The notes: generated by a model not told the origin, from the sequence alone. A stretch of 64,000 nucleotides of DNA from an uncultured Planctomycetota bacterium (GCA_903901045.1 CAIUPP010000118.1:16405-80404), one strand, 5' to 3'. Numbered from the stretch's first letter, positions 1-8,631 are shown. Made by a program: numbers and translations.

Positions 1-2
1 AC

Positions 3-713
3 GTGGTCTATCCGCTGCTCCTGCTGGCCTTTTCCGCCGCGCTGTTGACCGCCGCGGCGCTCGTCCTGATTCCGCGCTCCTTCGCCCCCGTGGCCGGCAG
101 CGTGGAGATGTCGATGCCGACGCTCACCGAGTTCATGACCGGCCAGACGCTCCAGGGCCGAATCACTCTGATCGTCCTCGCCCTGCTGCTCCTGGGGGGC
201 GCGCTGGCGTGGGGGACGCTGCGTCGCCGCCTGGAATCTTCCCGCATCACCGACGCCGTGGCGCGGCGGCTGCCGTACTTCCGCAGCTTCTACGAGGCCG
301 CCCTCTGGTCCAACGTCGCGGACATCACGGCACTGCTGGTGCGCGCGCAGGTGCCCGCCCCGGAGGCGTTCCGGCTGGCGGGGGATGCACTGGGCCGCCC
401 CTGGGTGAGCGAGGCGATGAACCAGATCGCTGCGCGGCAGGAGCGCGGAGAGTCCGCCGGCGCCGCGGCCGACGGACTGCCGCTGGTGCCGCGCCGCTTC
501 GCGCGCGCGCTGCTGGCCGCCGACGTCAGCAGCGGGATGGATGAGAAACTGGAGGCGCTGGCGCAGGAGTACCGCAGCGAGGCGGAACGCCGCGCGGAGA
601 ATTTCATCCGCTACCTCCCCGTCGGCGCCGCGCTGGTGATGGGATTGCTGGTGATGCTGGTGGCGCTCACGCTGCTCGGCCCGTATTTCAGGTTCTGGGG
701 GGCGCGATGGTGA
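3..713 (+). CDS. Type II secretion/type IV pilus inner-membrane platform protein (GspF/PilC family), 5' partial
   Basis: The protein anchors the assembly ATPase to the inner membrane in type II secretion or type IV pilus machines. Only the C-terminal 236 residues are visible; family members are usually about 400, and the frame is open to the window edge, so the GTG at 3 need not be the true start. Hydrophobic segments lie near residues 3-24, 55-72 and 205-228. The helical T2SSF repeat spans about 90-200 and includes ALLVRAQVPAPEAF and the late LLGPYFRFW membrane end. The stop overlaps the next pseudopilin gene by 7 bases, so the genes form one operon. The assembly ATPase and major pseudopilin presumably lie left of the window. 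Whether this is secretion or pilus cannot be told here. Confidence 0.85.
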   Translation: MVYPLLLLAFSAALLTAAALVLIPRSFAPVAGSVEMSMPTLTEFMTGQTLQGRITLIVLALLLLGGALAWGTLRRRLESSRITDAVARRLPYFRSFYEAALWSNVADITALLVRAQVPAPEAFRLAGDALGRPWVSEAMNQIAARQERGESAGAAADGLPLVPRRFARALLAADVSSGMDEKLEALAQEYRSEAERRAENFIRYLPVGAALVMGLLVMLVALTLLGPYFRFWGARW

Positions 714-1192
714 GAAAAGTCGGGACACAATACTTTCCTCCGCGCAAACGACCCGCCAAGCGGGGACACCCCCTTTTCGGACAAAAGTATTGTGTCCCCA
801 CTTTCACGGCTGGCTTCCTGCTGATGGACGCCATGGTGGCGCTGGCGGTACTCTCCAGCGGCGTTCTGCTGCTGGTGGCGTACCACCGCGCCGAGGTGCG
901 CGACCTGCGCCTGACGCAGGAGACGCAGTGCGCGACGCTGATCGCCGAGAGCGAAATCGAACGGCTGATCACGCTGCCGTTCGGGGAGATTCCACCGGGC
1001 GCGGCGCAGCCGCTGACGCTCTCCCTCCCCTCGGCCGCGAAGCTGAAAGGGGCGCGCGGAACGCTGACGGTGAATGAGACCGAGCCGGGGCTGAAGGGGG
1101 CGGTGGTCGAAGTCTTCTGGCAGCCCCTGCGCGGGCCTGAGCGATGCATCTCCTTCCAACGCAGCTTCGCAAAGGAAGGGAGCGCGCCATGA
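707..1192 (+). CDS. Pseudopilin with type III leader (GspI/PilV-like)
   Basis: This is a minor pseudopilin of 161 residues, a tip or fibre component after cleavage by prepilin peptidase. The cleavage motif is TAG|FLLMD at residues 34-41, followed by a hydrophobic helix (AMVALAVLSSGVLLLVAY). The acidic +5 position is Asp rather than the usual Glu. The leader is oddly long, 36 residues against the usual 6-20, and residues 3-33 are encoded by a palindromic element (715-804). Its ATG lies in the end of the GspF-like gene and its TGA overlaps the next ATG (ATGA at 1189), indicating translational coupling. A shorter start inside the element is not obvious. The GspI or PilV assignment rests on order and size only. 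Confidence 0.7.
   Translation: MVRKVGTQYFPPRKRPAKRGHPLFGQKYCVPTFTAGFLLMDAMVALAVLSSGVLLLVAYHRAEVRDLRLTQETQCATLIAESEIERLITLPFGEIPPGAAQPLTLSLPSAAKLKGARGTLTVNETEPGLKGAVVEVFWQPLRGPERCISFQRSFAKEGSAP
715..804. repeat. GGGACACAATACTTT inverted repeat inserted in a pseudopilin leader
   Basis: The arms at 715-736 and about 783-804 are 22-base reverse complements with a single mismatch (core gacacaatacttt and aaagtattgtgtc). They enclose a 46-base loop with a smaller G/C-rich palindrome. The whole element is translated as part of the leader of the pseudopilin at 707. It resembles REP-type palindromes, but no transposase is nearby. Confidence 0.8.
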
Positions 1193-1821
1193 ACCTTCGC
1201 CCTGTCGACAACGCAGTGCGACCGCTCAACCCTGTAGCGCGGGTTATCAAACCCGCGGTATCGCTCGTTCCTTCCGCTCACTCTTTCCCCGCGCCTGTCG
1301 AGGCAATTGTCCGCGCCACTCGCGGCCCCCGCCGCGGCTTTGCGCTGATCGAGTTGCTGACGGTGATGGCGCTGCTCACCATCATCCTCGGCATCGGCGG
1401 CATCGCCTACCACGACGTGATGGGTCTCAACAGTGCCCAGGCGCATTACCGGCAGCGCCGCGCCTCCGCGGAATATTTCCTGCGCCACTTCGCGCAGGAC
1501 GTGCGCAGCGCTTCGAACGTCACCCGGCCGCCGCTCCCCACGGCGGGAGTGCCGACATTCTGCCTTGAAAGGCCGGACGGCGCGTGGGTGGTCTACGTCG
1601 CGGAGGGGCATACTCTCCAGCGGGTGGTCGCCACGCCGAAGCAGACCGACCAGAAGATGCCGCTCCTGAGCGACCCGGGGATGGCCGTGAAGTTCGACGT
1701 CGAAAGCCGCGATGGGCGCGCGCGCGCCGTCGTCGCGACCGTGGAGTGGGAGGAGCCGCCGCGCATCGGCATTTCCCACCCGATCCTGAGCCTGCGCGTG
1801 GCGCTGAGGGGGCAGCCATGA
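1189..1821 (+). CDS. Pseudopilin with long repeat-derived leader (GspJ/PilW-like)
   Basis: This is a minor pseudopilin of 210 residues starting at ATG 1189 inside an ATGA overlap with the previous gene. A longer in-frame start at 1144 would run deeper into that gene and is less likely. The prepilin peptidase site is RRG|FALIE at residues 48-55, with Glu at +5, followed by the helix LLTVMALLTIILGIGGIAY. The remainder is a globular domain of the size of minor pseudopilin J. The leader is 50 residues; about residues 15-46 come from a composite A+D palindrome (1233-1325). It ends in another ATGA overlap with the next gene. Cytoplasmic leaders this long are unusual but should still be removed in one cut. 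Confidence 0.75.
   Translation: MNLRPVDNAVRPLNPVARVIKPAVSLVPSAHSFPAPVEAIVRATRGPRRGFALIELLTVMALLTIILGIGGIAYHDVMGLNSAQAHYRQRRASAEYFLRHFAQDVRSASNVTRPPLPTAGVPTFCLERPDGAWVVYVAEGHTLQRVVATPKQTDQKMPLLSDPGMAVKFDVESRDGRARAVVATVEWEEPPRIGISHPILSLRVALRGQP
1233..1325. repeat. Composite family A + D palindrome inside a pseudopilin leader
   Basis: Family A (gcgcgggttatcaaacccgcg) at 1236-1257 is followed by a degenerate family D end (gtccgcgccac near 1309). The same A then D order with a similar spacer occurs at 15951-16082 and 60701-60803. Here the element is translated; family A reads as ARVIKPAV. Confidence 0.8.
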
Positions 1822-2240
1822 AAATGAAATGGAAACAGGCCCCGCTGCGCGGGATGGCTTTGCTGCCGACGCTGATACTGATGTCCATCATCGCCACCAC
1901 GATCGCCGCCGTGCTCCGCGAGAACATCGCCCAGCGCGCGCACCTGAAGACGCAGGTGGATTCATTGCAGGGGTTTTACCTGGCGGAGTCGGGCGCGCAG
2001 GAAGCGCTGCACCGGCTGGCCGCCAACCCCGCGGCCGGGTCGCTGGCGCGCGACGTGGAGTCCGGCTCCATCGCGGCGCAATGGACGCCCGTCGGCAATG
2101 GGTTCCGGATCGTGTCGGTCGGCGTCGGACGGCGCACCGCGCCGGAAGTCACGCGTCGCAGGGTGACACTGGAGGTGCAGCGAGTTCAGGGAAAACCAGG
2201 CGCCGCGACGCTGCGCGTGATCGAATGGAAGCAGGACTAA
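1818..2240 (+). CDS. Pilus/secretion assembly protein with PilX/GspK-type N terminus
   Basis: The protein has 140 residues. After a short basic leader (MKMKWKQAPLRG) comes a hydrophobic helix (MALLPTLILMSIIATTIAAV) and then the motif FYLAESGAQEALHRL. That AESG motif following the helix is characteristic of PilX/GspK-like minor pilins. It is much shorter than GspK (about 300 residues), closer to PilX. The start at ATG 1818 gives an ATGA overlap with the preceding pseudopilin, so all four genes are translationally coupled. It is the last gene of the operon; a minus-strand gene converges from the right. Confidence 0.65.
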   Translation: MKMKWKQAPLRGMALLPTLILMSIIATTIAAVLRENIAQRAHLKTQVDSLQGFYLAESGAQEALHRLAANPAAGSLARDVESGSIAAQWTPVGNGFRIVSVGVGRRTAPEVTRRRVTLEVQRVQGKPGAATLRVIEWKQD

Positions 2241-2366
2241 TTGATGATTGATGATTTGAACGGCGGCAGCTTCCCGAAGCAAGAGCGCGCCACTTAGGGC
2301 AATGCTGCTGGCCGTTCATTCTGCACTCTGCATTCTGCACTCTGCACTCGCGGGCTCGTCCGCCGC
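2241..2366. repeat. Inter-operon repeat with short tandem motifs
   Basis: This gap between convergent genes holds a tgatga direct repeat, an imperfect inverted pair (gaacggc near 2258, gccgttc near 2313), and a tandem run of attctgcactctgc units at about 2320-2348. It may act as a bidirectional transcription end. No T-tract typical of an intrinsic terminator is present. Confidence 0.4.
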
Positions 2367-3629
2367 TCACTTCCCTCGCTTGCCCGTCTTGCTCTTTCCG
2401 CCCTTCCGCCGATTCAGCATCTTTTCGTACGCGCGCGACTCCTTTTCCGCTTGCGCGGCCGCCTTGGCGGGGGCAATGCGCGCGCGTCCCTTTGCGGCGG
2501 CGGCGCGGACCTTGCCCAGGAACTTCTCCGGCAGCGGCTCGTTGCCCCAGGGGTTCCCCCCCTGCATCTGCCGCCACACTCCGCGCCAGCGGTGGATATC
2601 GCTCGGCGAAATTGCCGGCATGTTCGCCCGGCCCGCGCGCTCCGGAAACGCCGCGAACGGCTTGTGCGGCTCCGTCTGATACCAATACGCCACCGTCACC
2701 AGGTCCAGCGTCAGGCTGTCGGCATGCCCGCACTCGATGCTCCCGCGCAGACTTTTCTGGAACAGCACGGGATCGGGCAGGTGGAAACGATAGCAGTGCG
2801 TGCGCCCGAGCCAGCCGGTCTCACCGGCGTTCACCCGAGGATATCCGAACAGCGGCGCGCAGTACGCCTCCTTCGGACAGTAGGAGCTGTTGAAGTAGTC
2901 CTCCGTCCCGGTTCCATGCAGACTGGGAGGCCAGCTTTCCCCGTCGATGAAGAACATATCGTCCCCCTCGCCGTACCACATCGGCGTGGGGCATTCGACG
3001 TAATAATTGATGCCGACGTAGTGCCCCCGCCCCACGGCGTCAATGAAAAGGTGGTTGGCGGCGTCGGTGAGGTTCTTCGCCGGCTGGTCGAACGCGCGCC
3101 ATTCGTTCTCCATCGCTTCAGCGGGATGGTTCAGCCGGCGGCGCCACTCGGCATGGAACCGCCCTTCCTCCTCCCCGACTTCCCGTTCCTCGTAATCCAC
3201 GTAATAGTAGAAGGCAAGACAGTCGCTGGCGCTGTCATTTTCCAATTCGATGCGCGCGCCGTCGGAGAAGGGCATCGGGAAATAGCTCACCACGGAGCGC
3301 TTGGGCGTGGCGCAGAGCGGCAGCGAAGTGACGGGGTAATTCTCCCCCCACCCCTGGCCGAACAGGTCCCCCAGCGGCGACTGGACGGAGGGGCGTTTCT
3401 CCCCGTCCCAATACATCCGCACGATCATGTTGCGCAGGGCCATCGGGTCGTCGTGTCCGTAGGTGATCCAGATGTGCCGGATGACCCCGGAGCCCCGGAT
3501 ATCGGCGAGGTTCACCGTTTCGCCTGCGGCGAGGAAGATGCGATCGGCGTTTCCGCCGGTGCGGTCGTAACTGGAAATGCGGCGGTTGCGGCCCTTGCTG
3601 AAACGCGGCAGGTCGTCGAACAGGCTCAT
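2367..3629 (-). CDS. DUF2961 family protein (GH172-like)
   Basis: The 420-residue protein belongs to DUF2961, a family related to GH172 difructose-anhydride synthases and fructofuranosidases; the substrate here is unknown. The start is the ATG at 3629, preceded by a good AGGGAGGG ribosome site; longer in-frame starts lack one. Family hallmarks are the N-terminal SSYDRTGGNAD, the LADIRGSGVIRHIWIT strand, the Trp/Tyr-rich jelly-roll strands, and GTGTEDYFNSSYCPKEAY in the second half. It has no signal peptide, so it is probably cytoplasmic or part of intracellular glycan degradation. The C-terminal tail is lysine-rich (RRKGGKSKTGKRGK). It stands alone, with no other carbohydrate gene adjacent. 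Confidence 0.85.
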   Translation of the reverse strand: MSLFDDLPRFSKGRNRRISSYDRTGGNADRIFLAAGETVNLADIRGSGVIRHIWITYGHDDPMALRNMIVRMYWDGEKRPSVQSPLGDLFGQGWGENYPVTSLPLCATPKRSVVSYFPMPFSDGARIELENDSASDCLAFYYYVDYEEREVGEEEGRFHAEWRRRLNHPAEAMENEWRAFDQPAKNLTDAANHLFIDAVGRGHYVGINYYVECPTPMWYGEGDDMFFIDGESWPPSLHGTGTEDYFNSSYCPKEAYCAPLFGYPRVNAGETGWLGRTHCYRFHLPDPVLFQKSLRGSIECGHADSLTLDLVTVAYWYQTEPHKPFAAFPERAGRANMPAISPSDIHRWRGVWRQMQGGNPWGNEPLPEKFLGKVRAAAAKGRARIAPAKAAAQAEKESRAYEKMLNRRKGGKSKTGKRGK

Positions 3630-3722
3630 CACCAACCCTCCCTGAGAACACGGGATATGCCCGACACAGGGAGTATAGGTTGAGCGGGGGGAAAGATGCA
3701 AGGCTCGCGGGAGGCGAGCGGG

Positions 3723-3785
3723 GGTTCACTGAGAAGCGGCGTCATGGCGAGGAGCGCAGTGACGAGACGCCGCGCCTCAGTGAAC
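3723..3785. repeat. Imperfect inverted repeat
   Basis: The arms ggttcactgagaagcggcgtc and gacgccgcgcctcagtgaac are near-perfect reverse complements around a short centre (atggcgaggagcgcagtgac). It lies just upstream of the DUF2961 gene and resembles the mobile family I ends. Confidence 0.6.
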
Positions 3786-4389
3786 TTCCGCTCGGAATCG
3801 TCGCCTTGCGAAGGGCCGCGCACCTTCGCAAGGTCAGGTCGCAGGTGAAGCCCGGGCCGAAGCGCTATGGAGCAAAATACCCTTCAAAGCGCCTGCGGCC
3901 CGGCAATACGAAGGCTGCGGATCGTCTCTACCTTGGATGCCCAGAGATACGTATCCTGGCAGCAGCCGCGCACCGCCCGAACGTCCAGCCATGCCTTCGC
4001 GCGCTGCAGCCAAGGGGTCCGCTTCCGCTCCTCTTCCACACAACCGGCGCTTTCATTGCCGAACACTTCCACGTTGCGCATTTCTGGACATCCTACTAAA
4101 AGGGTGAGAACTTAAGCACGCTGCCCATACTAAAGCAATCCCCGTGCCAATCAGTAAACTCTCGCAATGTGTCGTAAGTCGTTTGGAGACGGCGCAAAAC
4201 AGAACGCCAGATTATAGGACTGTCTCAAATGTCCCACATTCGAGCAGACAACGGCCCTGGATTGAGCCAGAATGGGACGAGGCAGGCTTTATGCTGACAC
4301 TCAGCGGAGAAGGGCTCTACTTTGCAGCAGCCCCGAGACAGAGGCTCGGCATTGGATCAGTAGTCATCGCGAGCCATTCGACGTTGCTC

Positions 4390-4640
4390 ATGGCCCTGAG
4401 TGCATCGACGGGAGAGCGCCGGGAAGAAACGTGTTGGCCTGCGGAAGGCCATCGGCGCGAACGTGGCGATCTTCCTGATCATCACCCCCTGCGAAGGCCG
4501 AATAGTCCCTCCGCGCCGATGGGGTCTGAAAGCTGGAGGATTGCCGCAGTCGGCGCGATTGCCGGACTGACCGCGCAACCCCCGCAACGCGCCTCCTTCG
4601 CAATGACGGCCCATTTGTCGCCGCCGCGCAGCCCATTGCC
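4390..4640. repeat. Family I repeat, copy 1
   Basis: About 200 bp are strongly similar to the reverse complement of 53165-53390. Shared blocks include gcgaacgtggcgatcttcct, ccgcagtcggcgcgattgcc and the end cgcctccttcgcaatgac. Shorter relatives sit at 23700-23790 and 6318-6530. No reading frame is conserved between copies, which suggests a non-coding mobile repeat. Confidence 0.75.
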
Positions 4641-4727
4641 AGGGGTGTGATTTCTGTGGGACCAGTCGACAAATTGGTGACTGGGAACTTGGGTGGCTGG
4701 ATATCCGTGAGGGAACGCGCGGAACGC

Positions 4728-6074
4728 TTACGGGGTTGCGGGCGGACGTTCGTTCGTTCCGCATTCCGCACTCGCTTCTCCCACCAGCGTCAGGGGCGTG
4801 GCGCTGAGGATGCGCACGCGCAGGAGCTTGCCGGTCAGTTCCTCGCCTCCGGGGAACACGACGATCTGGTTGGTCCGCAGACGCCCGGTGACGCGCCTGG
4901 CATCGCGCGCGCTGACCCCCTCCACCAGCACCTCCACCTCGCGGCCGACGAGCGCGGCATGCTCCTCGCGGTTCACGCGCAACTGAATCTCCAGCAGTTC
5001 CAGATTGCGACGCTTCTTCTCCTCGGGGAGAACGTCGTCGGAAAGCTTGGCCGCCGCCGTGCCCGGGCGCGGCGAATACTTGAAGACGAAGCTGTTCTGG
5101 AACCGCAGGTCGCGCACGAGGTCGGCGGTCTGGTCGAACTCCCCTTCCGTCTCACCGGGGAAGCCGACAATGAAGTCGCTGGCGATGGCGATCCCCGGCA
5201 CGATCTCGCGCGCCATCGCGACCAGCTCGCGATAATGCGCCGCAGTGTACTTCCGGTTCATCGCCTTGAGGATGCGGTCGCTGCCGGACTGGGCGGGCAT
5301 GTGAAGATGCTCGCAGACGCGCGGCAAATCGCGCACCGCCTGAAGGATTTCACGGCTCATGTCCTTCGGATGGCTCGTGACGAAGCGGATGCGCGCGAGG
5401 CCGTTCAGCCGGTCCAGCCGTTCGAGCAATTCCACCAGCACCCCCGGCCGGCCGAAGGATTTTCCATAGCTGTTCACATTCTGCCCCAGCAGCGTAATCT
5501 CCACCACCCCGTCATCCACCAGTCGCCGCGCCTCGGCGACCACCTCGCCCAGCGGGCGGCTCGTCTCGCGCCCGCGCACGCTGGGGACGATGCAGTACGC
5601 GCAGAAATTGTCGCAGCCGCGCATAATCGTCAGGAACGCCTGAGTGCGGTTCGGGCGCACAGCCGGGTCGCGCGCTTCATCCACCGGCGCCTCCTCGCTG
5701 CAGGCCAGCAGATGCTTGCGCGTCGTGCGCGCCTCCTCGACCAGTTCGGCAATGCGCGGGAACTCGCGCGTCCCCACCACCAGGTCCACGTGCGGCAGCC
5801 GCTCGAAAATCGCCCCGCGGTCCTTCTGCGCCATGCAGCCCATGATGCCGATGACAATCTCCGGCCGCCGCCGCTTCAGGAACTTCAGCTTCCCCACGTT
5901 GCTGTAAACCCGTTCCTCGGCGTGCTCGCGCACGGAGCAGGTGTGGTAGAGGATCACATCAGCCTCCTCGACGTTCTCCGTCGGCTCCCCCCCCGCGCGG
6001 CGCAGCGCCCCCATCGCAAGCTCGGCGTCGAGCTTGTTCATCTGGCAGCCGAAGGCGTGGATGAAAACTTTCAT
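4728..6074 (-). CDS. miaB: tRNA-2-methylthio-N6-dimethylallyladenosine synthase
   Basis: MiaB is a radical SAM methylthiotransferase that adds the 2-methylthio group to i6A37 of tRNAs. The start is ATG 6074 (MKVFIHAFGCQMNK), which matches the family N terminus; longer frames upstream run into repeat DNA. The 448-residue length is typical. The UPF0004 domain carries the three auxiliary-cluster cysteines (FGCQMN, YHTCSVRE, IMGCMAQ). The radical SAM site is GCDNFCAYCIVPSVRGRE, with a later GQNVNSYGK signature. A TRAM domain ends the protein (near LVGREVEVLVEGVS). The upstream ribosome site is weak. It is flanked by repeats on both sides and not in an obvious operon. Confidence 0.95.
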   Translation of the reverse strand: MKVFIHAFGCQMNKLDAELAMGALRRAGGEPTENVEEADVILYHTCSVREHAEERVYSNVGKLKFLKRRRPEIVIGIMGCMAQKDRGAIFERLPHVDLVVGTREFPRIAELVEEARTTRKHLLACSEEAPVDEARDPAVRPNRTQAFLTIMRGCDNFCAYCIVPSVRGRETSRPLGEVVAEARRLVDDGVVEITLLGQNVNSYGKSFGRPGVLVELLERLDRLNGLARIRFVTSHPKDMSREILQAVRDLPRVCEHLHMPAQSGSDRILKAMNRKYTAAHYRELVAMAREIVPGIAIASDFIVGFPGETEGEFDQTADLVRDLRFQNSFVFKYSPRPGTAAAKLSDDVLPEEKKRRNLELLEIQLRVNREEHAALVGREVEVLVEGVSARDARRVTGRLRTNQIVVFPGGEELTGKLLRVRILSATPLTLVGEASAECGTNERPPATP

Positions 6075-6224
6075 AGTCGATCTTCGTATGAAGGACGGAT
6101 GGCTCACGCAAAGCCGCAAAGGCGCAAAGCCAAGAGAAACGGAAGCGACACCATTGACCATTTTAGACGGTGCGGGGGAAATTGTGAAATGTGCGGAGGG
6201 GCGGCATCGGTACCGTGATCGTTG

Positions 6225-6252
6225 GTAGGGGCAAGGCATGCCTTGCCCTTAC
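6225..6252. repeat. Family B palindrome (aaggcatgcctt variant)
   Basis: The palindrome gtaggggcaaggcatgccttgccc lies in the 600-bp gap (6075-6672) between the divergent miaB and pyrD genes. It is a variant of the family B hairpin. Confidence 0.75.
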
Positions 6253-6317
6253 GGCGAATAGCGGCTTCACGCGGAAGCCCCAGCCGAAACAATTGACCGT
6301 GCGCCGCCCATAATGAA

Positions 6318-6530
6318 TTGTCATCGCGAGGCCGACCGCCCCTGGACGGTTATGAGCAGGAAAGAGTGCGCGCGGTCGGCCGTGGCGATCTCCCGCTTTC
6401 AACAACCTCCTCCAGAGCGAACGTTCCCGCGGCGAGTGGGTGGGTAATAAGGAAGATTGCCACGGCTGGCGCGATGACGCCACATCGCATGAGACGGTTA
6501 TCGGCGCGCCAGCCTCGCAATGACATTCTA
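6318..6530. repeat. Family I-like repeat
   Basis: The left end (tcatcgcgaggcc) and right end (gcctcgcaatgaca) are inverted, and the interior has ggaagattgccacg as in other family I copies. No gene is seen in it. Confidence 0.6.
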
Positions 6531-6596
6531 TTGACTGCTGGCGCGGTATACATGCCCCGCTTGCGGGCGCCGTTCAAATCGCTAATCATCCGTTAC

Positions 6597-6626
6597 TTGA
6601 ATGTTCCCGCCCCCCTGCGCTACACT
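6597..6626 (+). promoter_or_regulatory. Candidate sigma70 promoter for pyrD-pyrK
   Basis: TTGAAT (6597-6602) and TACACT (6621-6626) are separated by 18 bases and lie about 45 bases upstream of the pyrD start. No pyrimidine attenuator is evident. Confidence 0.5.
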
Positions 6627-6672
6627 GCCCTAACGTGCGGGAAGTCCCCTCGACCGGAGATTGGAGCGCGCC

Positions 6673-7587
6673 GTGGCCGACCTGTCCGTGAGCCTTTGCG
6701 GAATCAAGCTGGCGAACCCGACGGTGATGGCCTCCGGCATCCTCGGGACCACCCGGCTGCTGCTGCGCCGCGCCGCCGCCTCGGGCGCGGGGGCGGTGAC
6801 GATGAAATCCGTCAGCCTCCTGTCGCGCGGCGGGCATCCCAATCCCACCATCCTCAGCTTCGACGCGGGAATGATCAACGCCGTCGGCTACAGCAACCCC
6901 GGGCTGGAGGAGACGCTCAAGGAATTCGCGGACCTGTCCGACATCCCCGCGCCGCTTTTCGCCAGCGTGGTGGGTCAGAACGCCGACGAGTTCAGCCGCG
7001 TCGCGGAGCGCATCACGAAACTTCCTTTCGCCGCCATCGAGCTTCCGCTGAGCTGCCCCCACACCCCCGGCTACGGCACGCTGGCGGGCCAGAGCACGCC
7101 GGAGGCGACGTTCGAGATCACCGCCGCCGTGCGCAAGGTGACGGACAAGCCCATCTTCGTGAAAGTGTCCCCCAATGTCCCCGCCATCGGCGAGGTCGCC
7201 AGCGCGGCGGAGAAGGGCGGGGCTAGCGCGATCACCGCGGTCAATTCCATGGGGCCGGGCATGCTCATCAACATCGAGGCGCGCCGCCCGATGCTGGCGT
7301 TCAAGATGGGCGGAGTGACCGGCGCGGCGCTGCGCCCGGTCGCCGTGCGCTGCGTGTACGACATCTACAAGACGGTGAAGATCCCCATCATCGGCACCGG
7401 CGGCGTCTCCTGCGGGGCGCACGCCATCGAAATGATGATGGCCGGCGCGACGGCGGTGGGAGTCGGCAGCGCGGTCTTCGACGGCGGCATGGGCGTGTTC
7501 GCCCAGATCGCCCGCGAGATGGAGGATTGGATGGACCGCAATGGCGTCGAGAAGGTGGAGGAGTTGATCGGTGCGGCACACCGTTGA
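6673..7587 (+). CDS. pyrD: Dihydroorotate dehydrogenase B (NAD+), catalytic subunit
   Basis: PyrD oxidises dihydroorotate to orotate in pyrimidine synthesis; this class 1B form passes electrons through PyrK to NAD+. I prefer the GTG at 6673 (VADLSVSLCGIKLANP), with TTGGAG six bases upstream, over the TTG at 6661. The 304-residue FMN-binding TIM barrel shows the class 1 landmarks: the conserved ASGILG segment, the active-site Cys loop ELPLSCPHTP, FVKVSPN, the substrate Asn in ITAVNSMG, and the phosphate-binding GTGGVSCGAHAIEMMMAGA. It overlaps pyrK by 17 bases, and that pairing confirms the 1B class. The carbamoyl-phosphate synthase genes of the same pathway are at 46601-51133. Confidence 0.95.
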   Translation: MADLSVSLCGIKLANPTVMASGILGTTRLLLRRAAASGAGAVTMKSVSLLSRGGHPNPTILSFDAGMINAVGYSNPGLEETLKEFADLSDIPAPLFASVVGQNADEFSRVAERITKLPFAAIELPLSCPHTPGYGTLAGQSTPEATFEITAAVRKVTDKPIFVKVSPNVPAIGEVASAAEKGGASAITAVNSMGPGMLINIEARRPMLAFKMGGVTGAALRPVAVRCVYDIYKTVKIPIIGTGGVSCGAHAIEMMMAGATAVGVGSAVFDGGMGVFAQIAREMEDWMDRNGVEKVEELIGAAHR

Positions 7588-8365
7588 ACAGCCGGTCATG
7601 GCGCGCGTGATGGAGGTGTTGGACGACGCCCCCGAACTGCGCACGCTCTGGCTCGAACGCAAGATGAAGTTCCAGCCGGGCCAGTTCGTGATGATCTGGA
7701 TCCCCGAGTTGGACGAGAAGCCCTACGCCGTCAGCGCGCAGGCGCCCGGGCACATCGCCATCACGGTGCGCAAACGCGGCCCCTTCAGCACGCGGTTGAT
7801 GGAGATGCGCCCCGGCGAGACGGTGGGCGTGCGCGGCCCGTACGGCCACGGCTTCGTCCCCAAGCCGAATGGCGCAATCATCGCCGGGGGCTGCGGCCTG
7901 GCGATGGTGGCGACGCTCAAGGAGGCGCGCCCGGAGATGCCCCTCTTCTTCGGCGCGAAGACCGCCGACGAAGTCATTTACCGCGACCGCTTCCCGGACA
8001 TGGAAGTCTGCACCGACGACGGCACCACCGGCTATCGCTGCTTCCCCACCGACCGCCTCCGCCCGCGCCTGGAGCGCGGCGAGTTCAAGGTGGTGTACAC
8101 CTGCGGCCCCGAGGTGATGATGCGCGCCGTCTTCGACCTCTGCGAAAAGCACGGCGTGGAGTGCCAGGCCGCGCTGGAGCGCTACATGAAATGCGGCTTC
8201 GGCCTGTGCGGCCAGTGCACCTGCGGCGACCAGCTGGTCTGCCAGGATGGCCCGGTGTTCGACTCGAAGGCGCTGCGGCGCATGGAGGAGTTCGGCCGCT
8301 CCGCGCGCCTCAAGAGCGGCCAGAAAGTCACCCTGAAACAATACGCCGACGGGCGAAGCTGCTGA
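7571..8365 (+). CDS. pyrK: Dihydroorotate dehydrogenase B, electron transfer subunit
   Basis: PyrK carries FAD and a [2Fe-2S] cluster and moves electrons from PyrD to NAD+. The 264-residue protein has the ferredoxin-reductase fold: the flavin motif KPYAVS (R-x-Y-S variant) near residue 52, an NAD-site glycine run (IIAGGCGLAMVATL), and the C-terminal cluster ligands in KCGFGLCGQCTCGDQLVC. The start is GTG 7571 inside pyrD; an ATG at 7598 is an alternative that would begin just after the pyrD stop. The overlap implies coupled translation with equimolar subunits. Confidence 0.92.
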   Translation: MRHTVEQPVMARVMEVLDDAPELRTLWLERKMKFQPGQFVMIWIPELDEKPYAVSAQAPGHIAITVRKRGPFSTRLMEMRPGETVGVRGPYGHGFVPKPNGAIIAGGCGLAMVATLKEARPEMPLFFGAKTADEVIYRDRFPDMEVCTDDGTTGYRCFPTDRLRPRLERGEFKVVYTCGPEVMMRAVFDLCEKHGVECQAALERYMKCGFGLCGQCTCGDQLVCQDGPVFDSKALRRMEEFGRSARLKSGQKVTLKQYADGRSC

Positions 8366-8373
8366 CGGCTTTT

Positions 8374-8606
8374 TTCAAACACGGAGGGCCACGAAAGACG
8401 GCGAGGCCGGGAAACCACAGATGAACACGGATGGACACGGATCAGGGCGAGCACGAAACGTAAGAGCCGTCATAAAACGTCGCCTTCATCATTCTCCGCC
8501 GTATCCGTGTATATCCGTGCTTATCCGTGGTTCCTGACTCTGTCGTTCGCCGCCATTGCACTTTAGCGCCGTTCTCCGTGGTTCTCCGTGGCCCTCCGTG
8601 GTGAAC
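8374..8606. repeat. Nested family F/G inverted repeats
   Basis: Outer arms are of family F (acacggagggccac and its inverse gtggccctccgtgg). Inner arms are of family G (cacagatgaacacggatg; inverse near 8507-8535). Such hairpins fill several gaps in this window. The element lies directly upstream of the next gene and may act on its message. Confidence 0.75.
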
Positions 8607-8631
8607 CACTTATTGTTCTCTCGGTATTGCC

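Larger units (their letters stand above)
3630..4727. other. Gene-poor 1.1-kb interval
   Basis: I see no convincing gene. Short frames on both strands lack ribosome sites and recognisable motifs. 3723-3785 and 4390-4640 are repeats. Between them (about 3830-4300) the base composition is less GC-rich than the neighbours and could be the decayed remains of transferred DNA. Confidence 0.5.

Noticed and set aside
2451..3683. A 410-codon plus-strand frame
   Set aside because: Antisense shadow of the DUF2961 gene.
3834..4081. Short minus-strand frames with some protein-like character
   Set aside because: No start signal and no family recognised; could be a fragment but not supported.
4144..4650. 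A 168-codon plus-strand frame
   Set aside because: Runs through family I repeat DNA, without a ribosome site or recognisable domain, and other copies of the repeat do not keep the frame.
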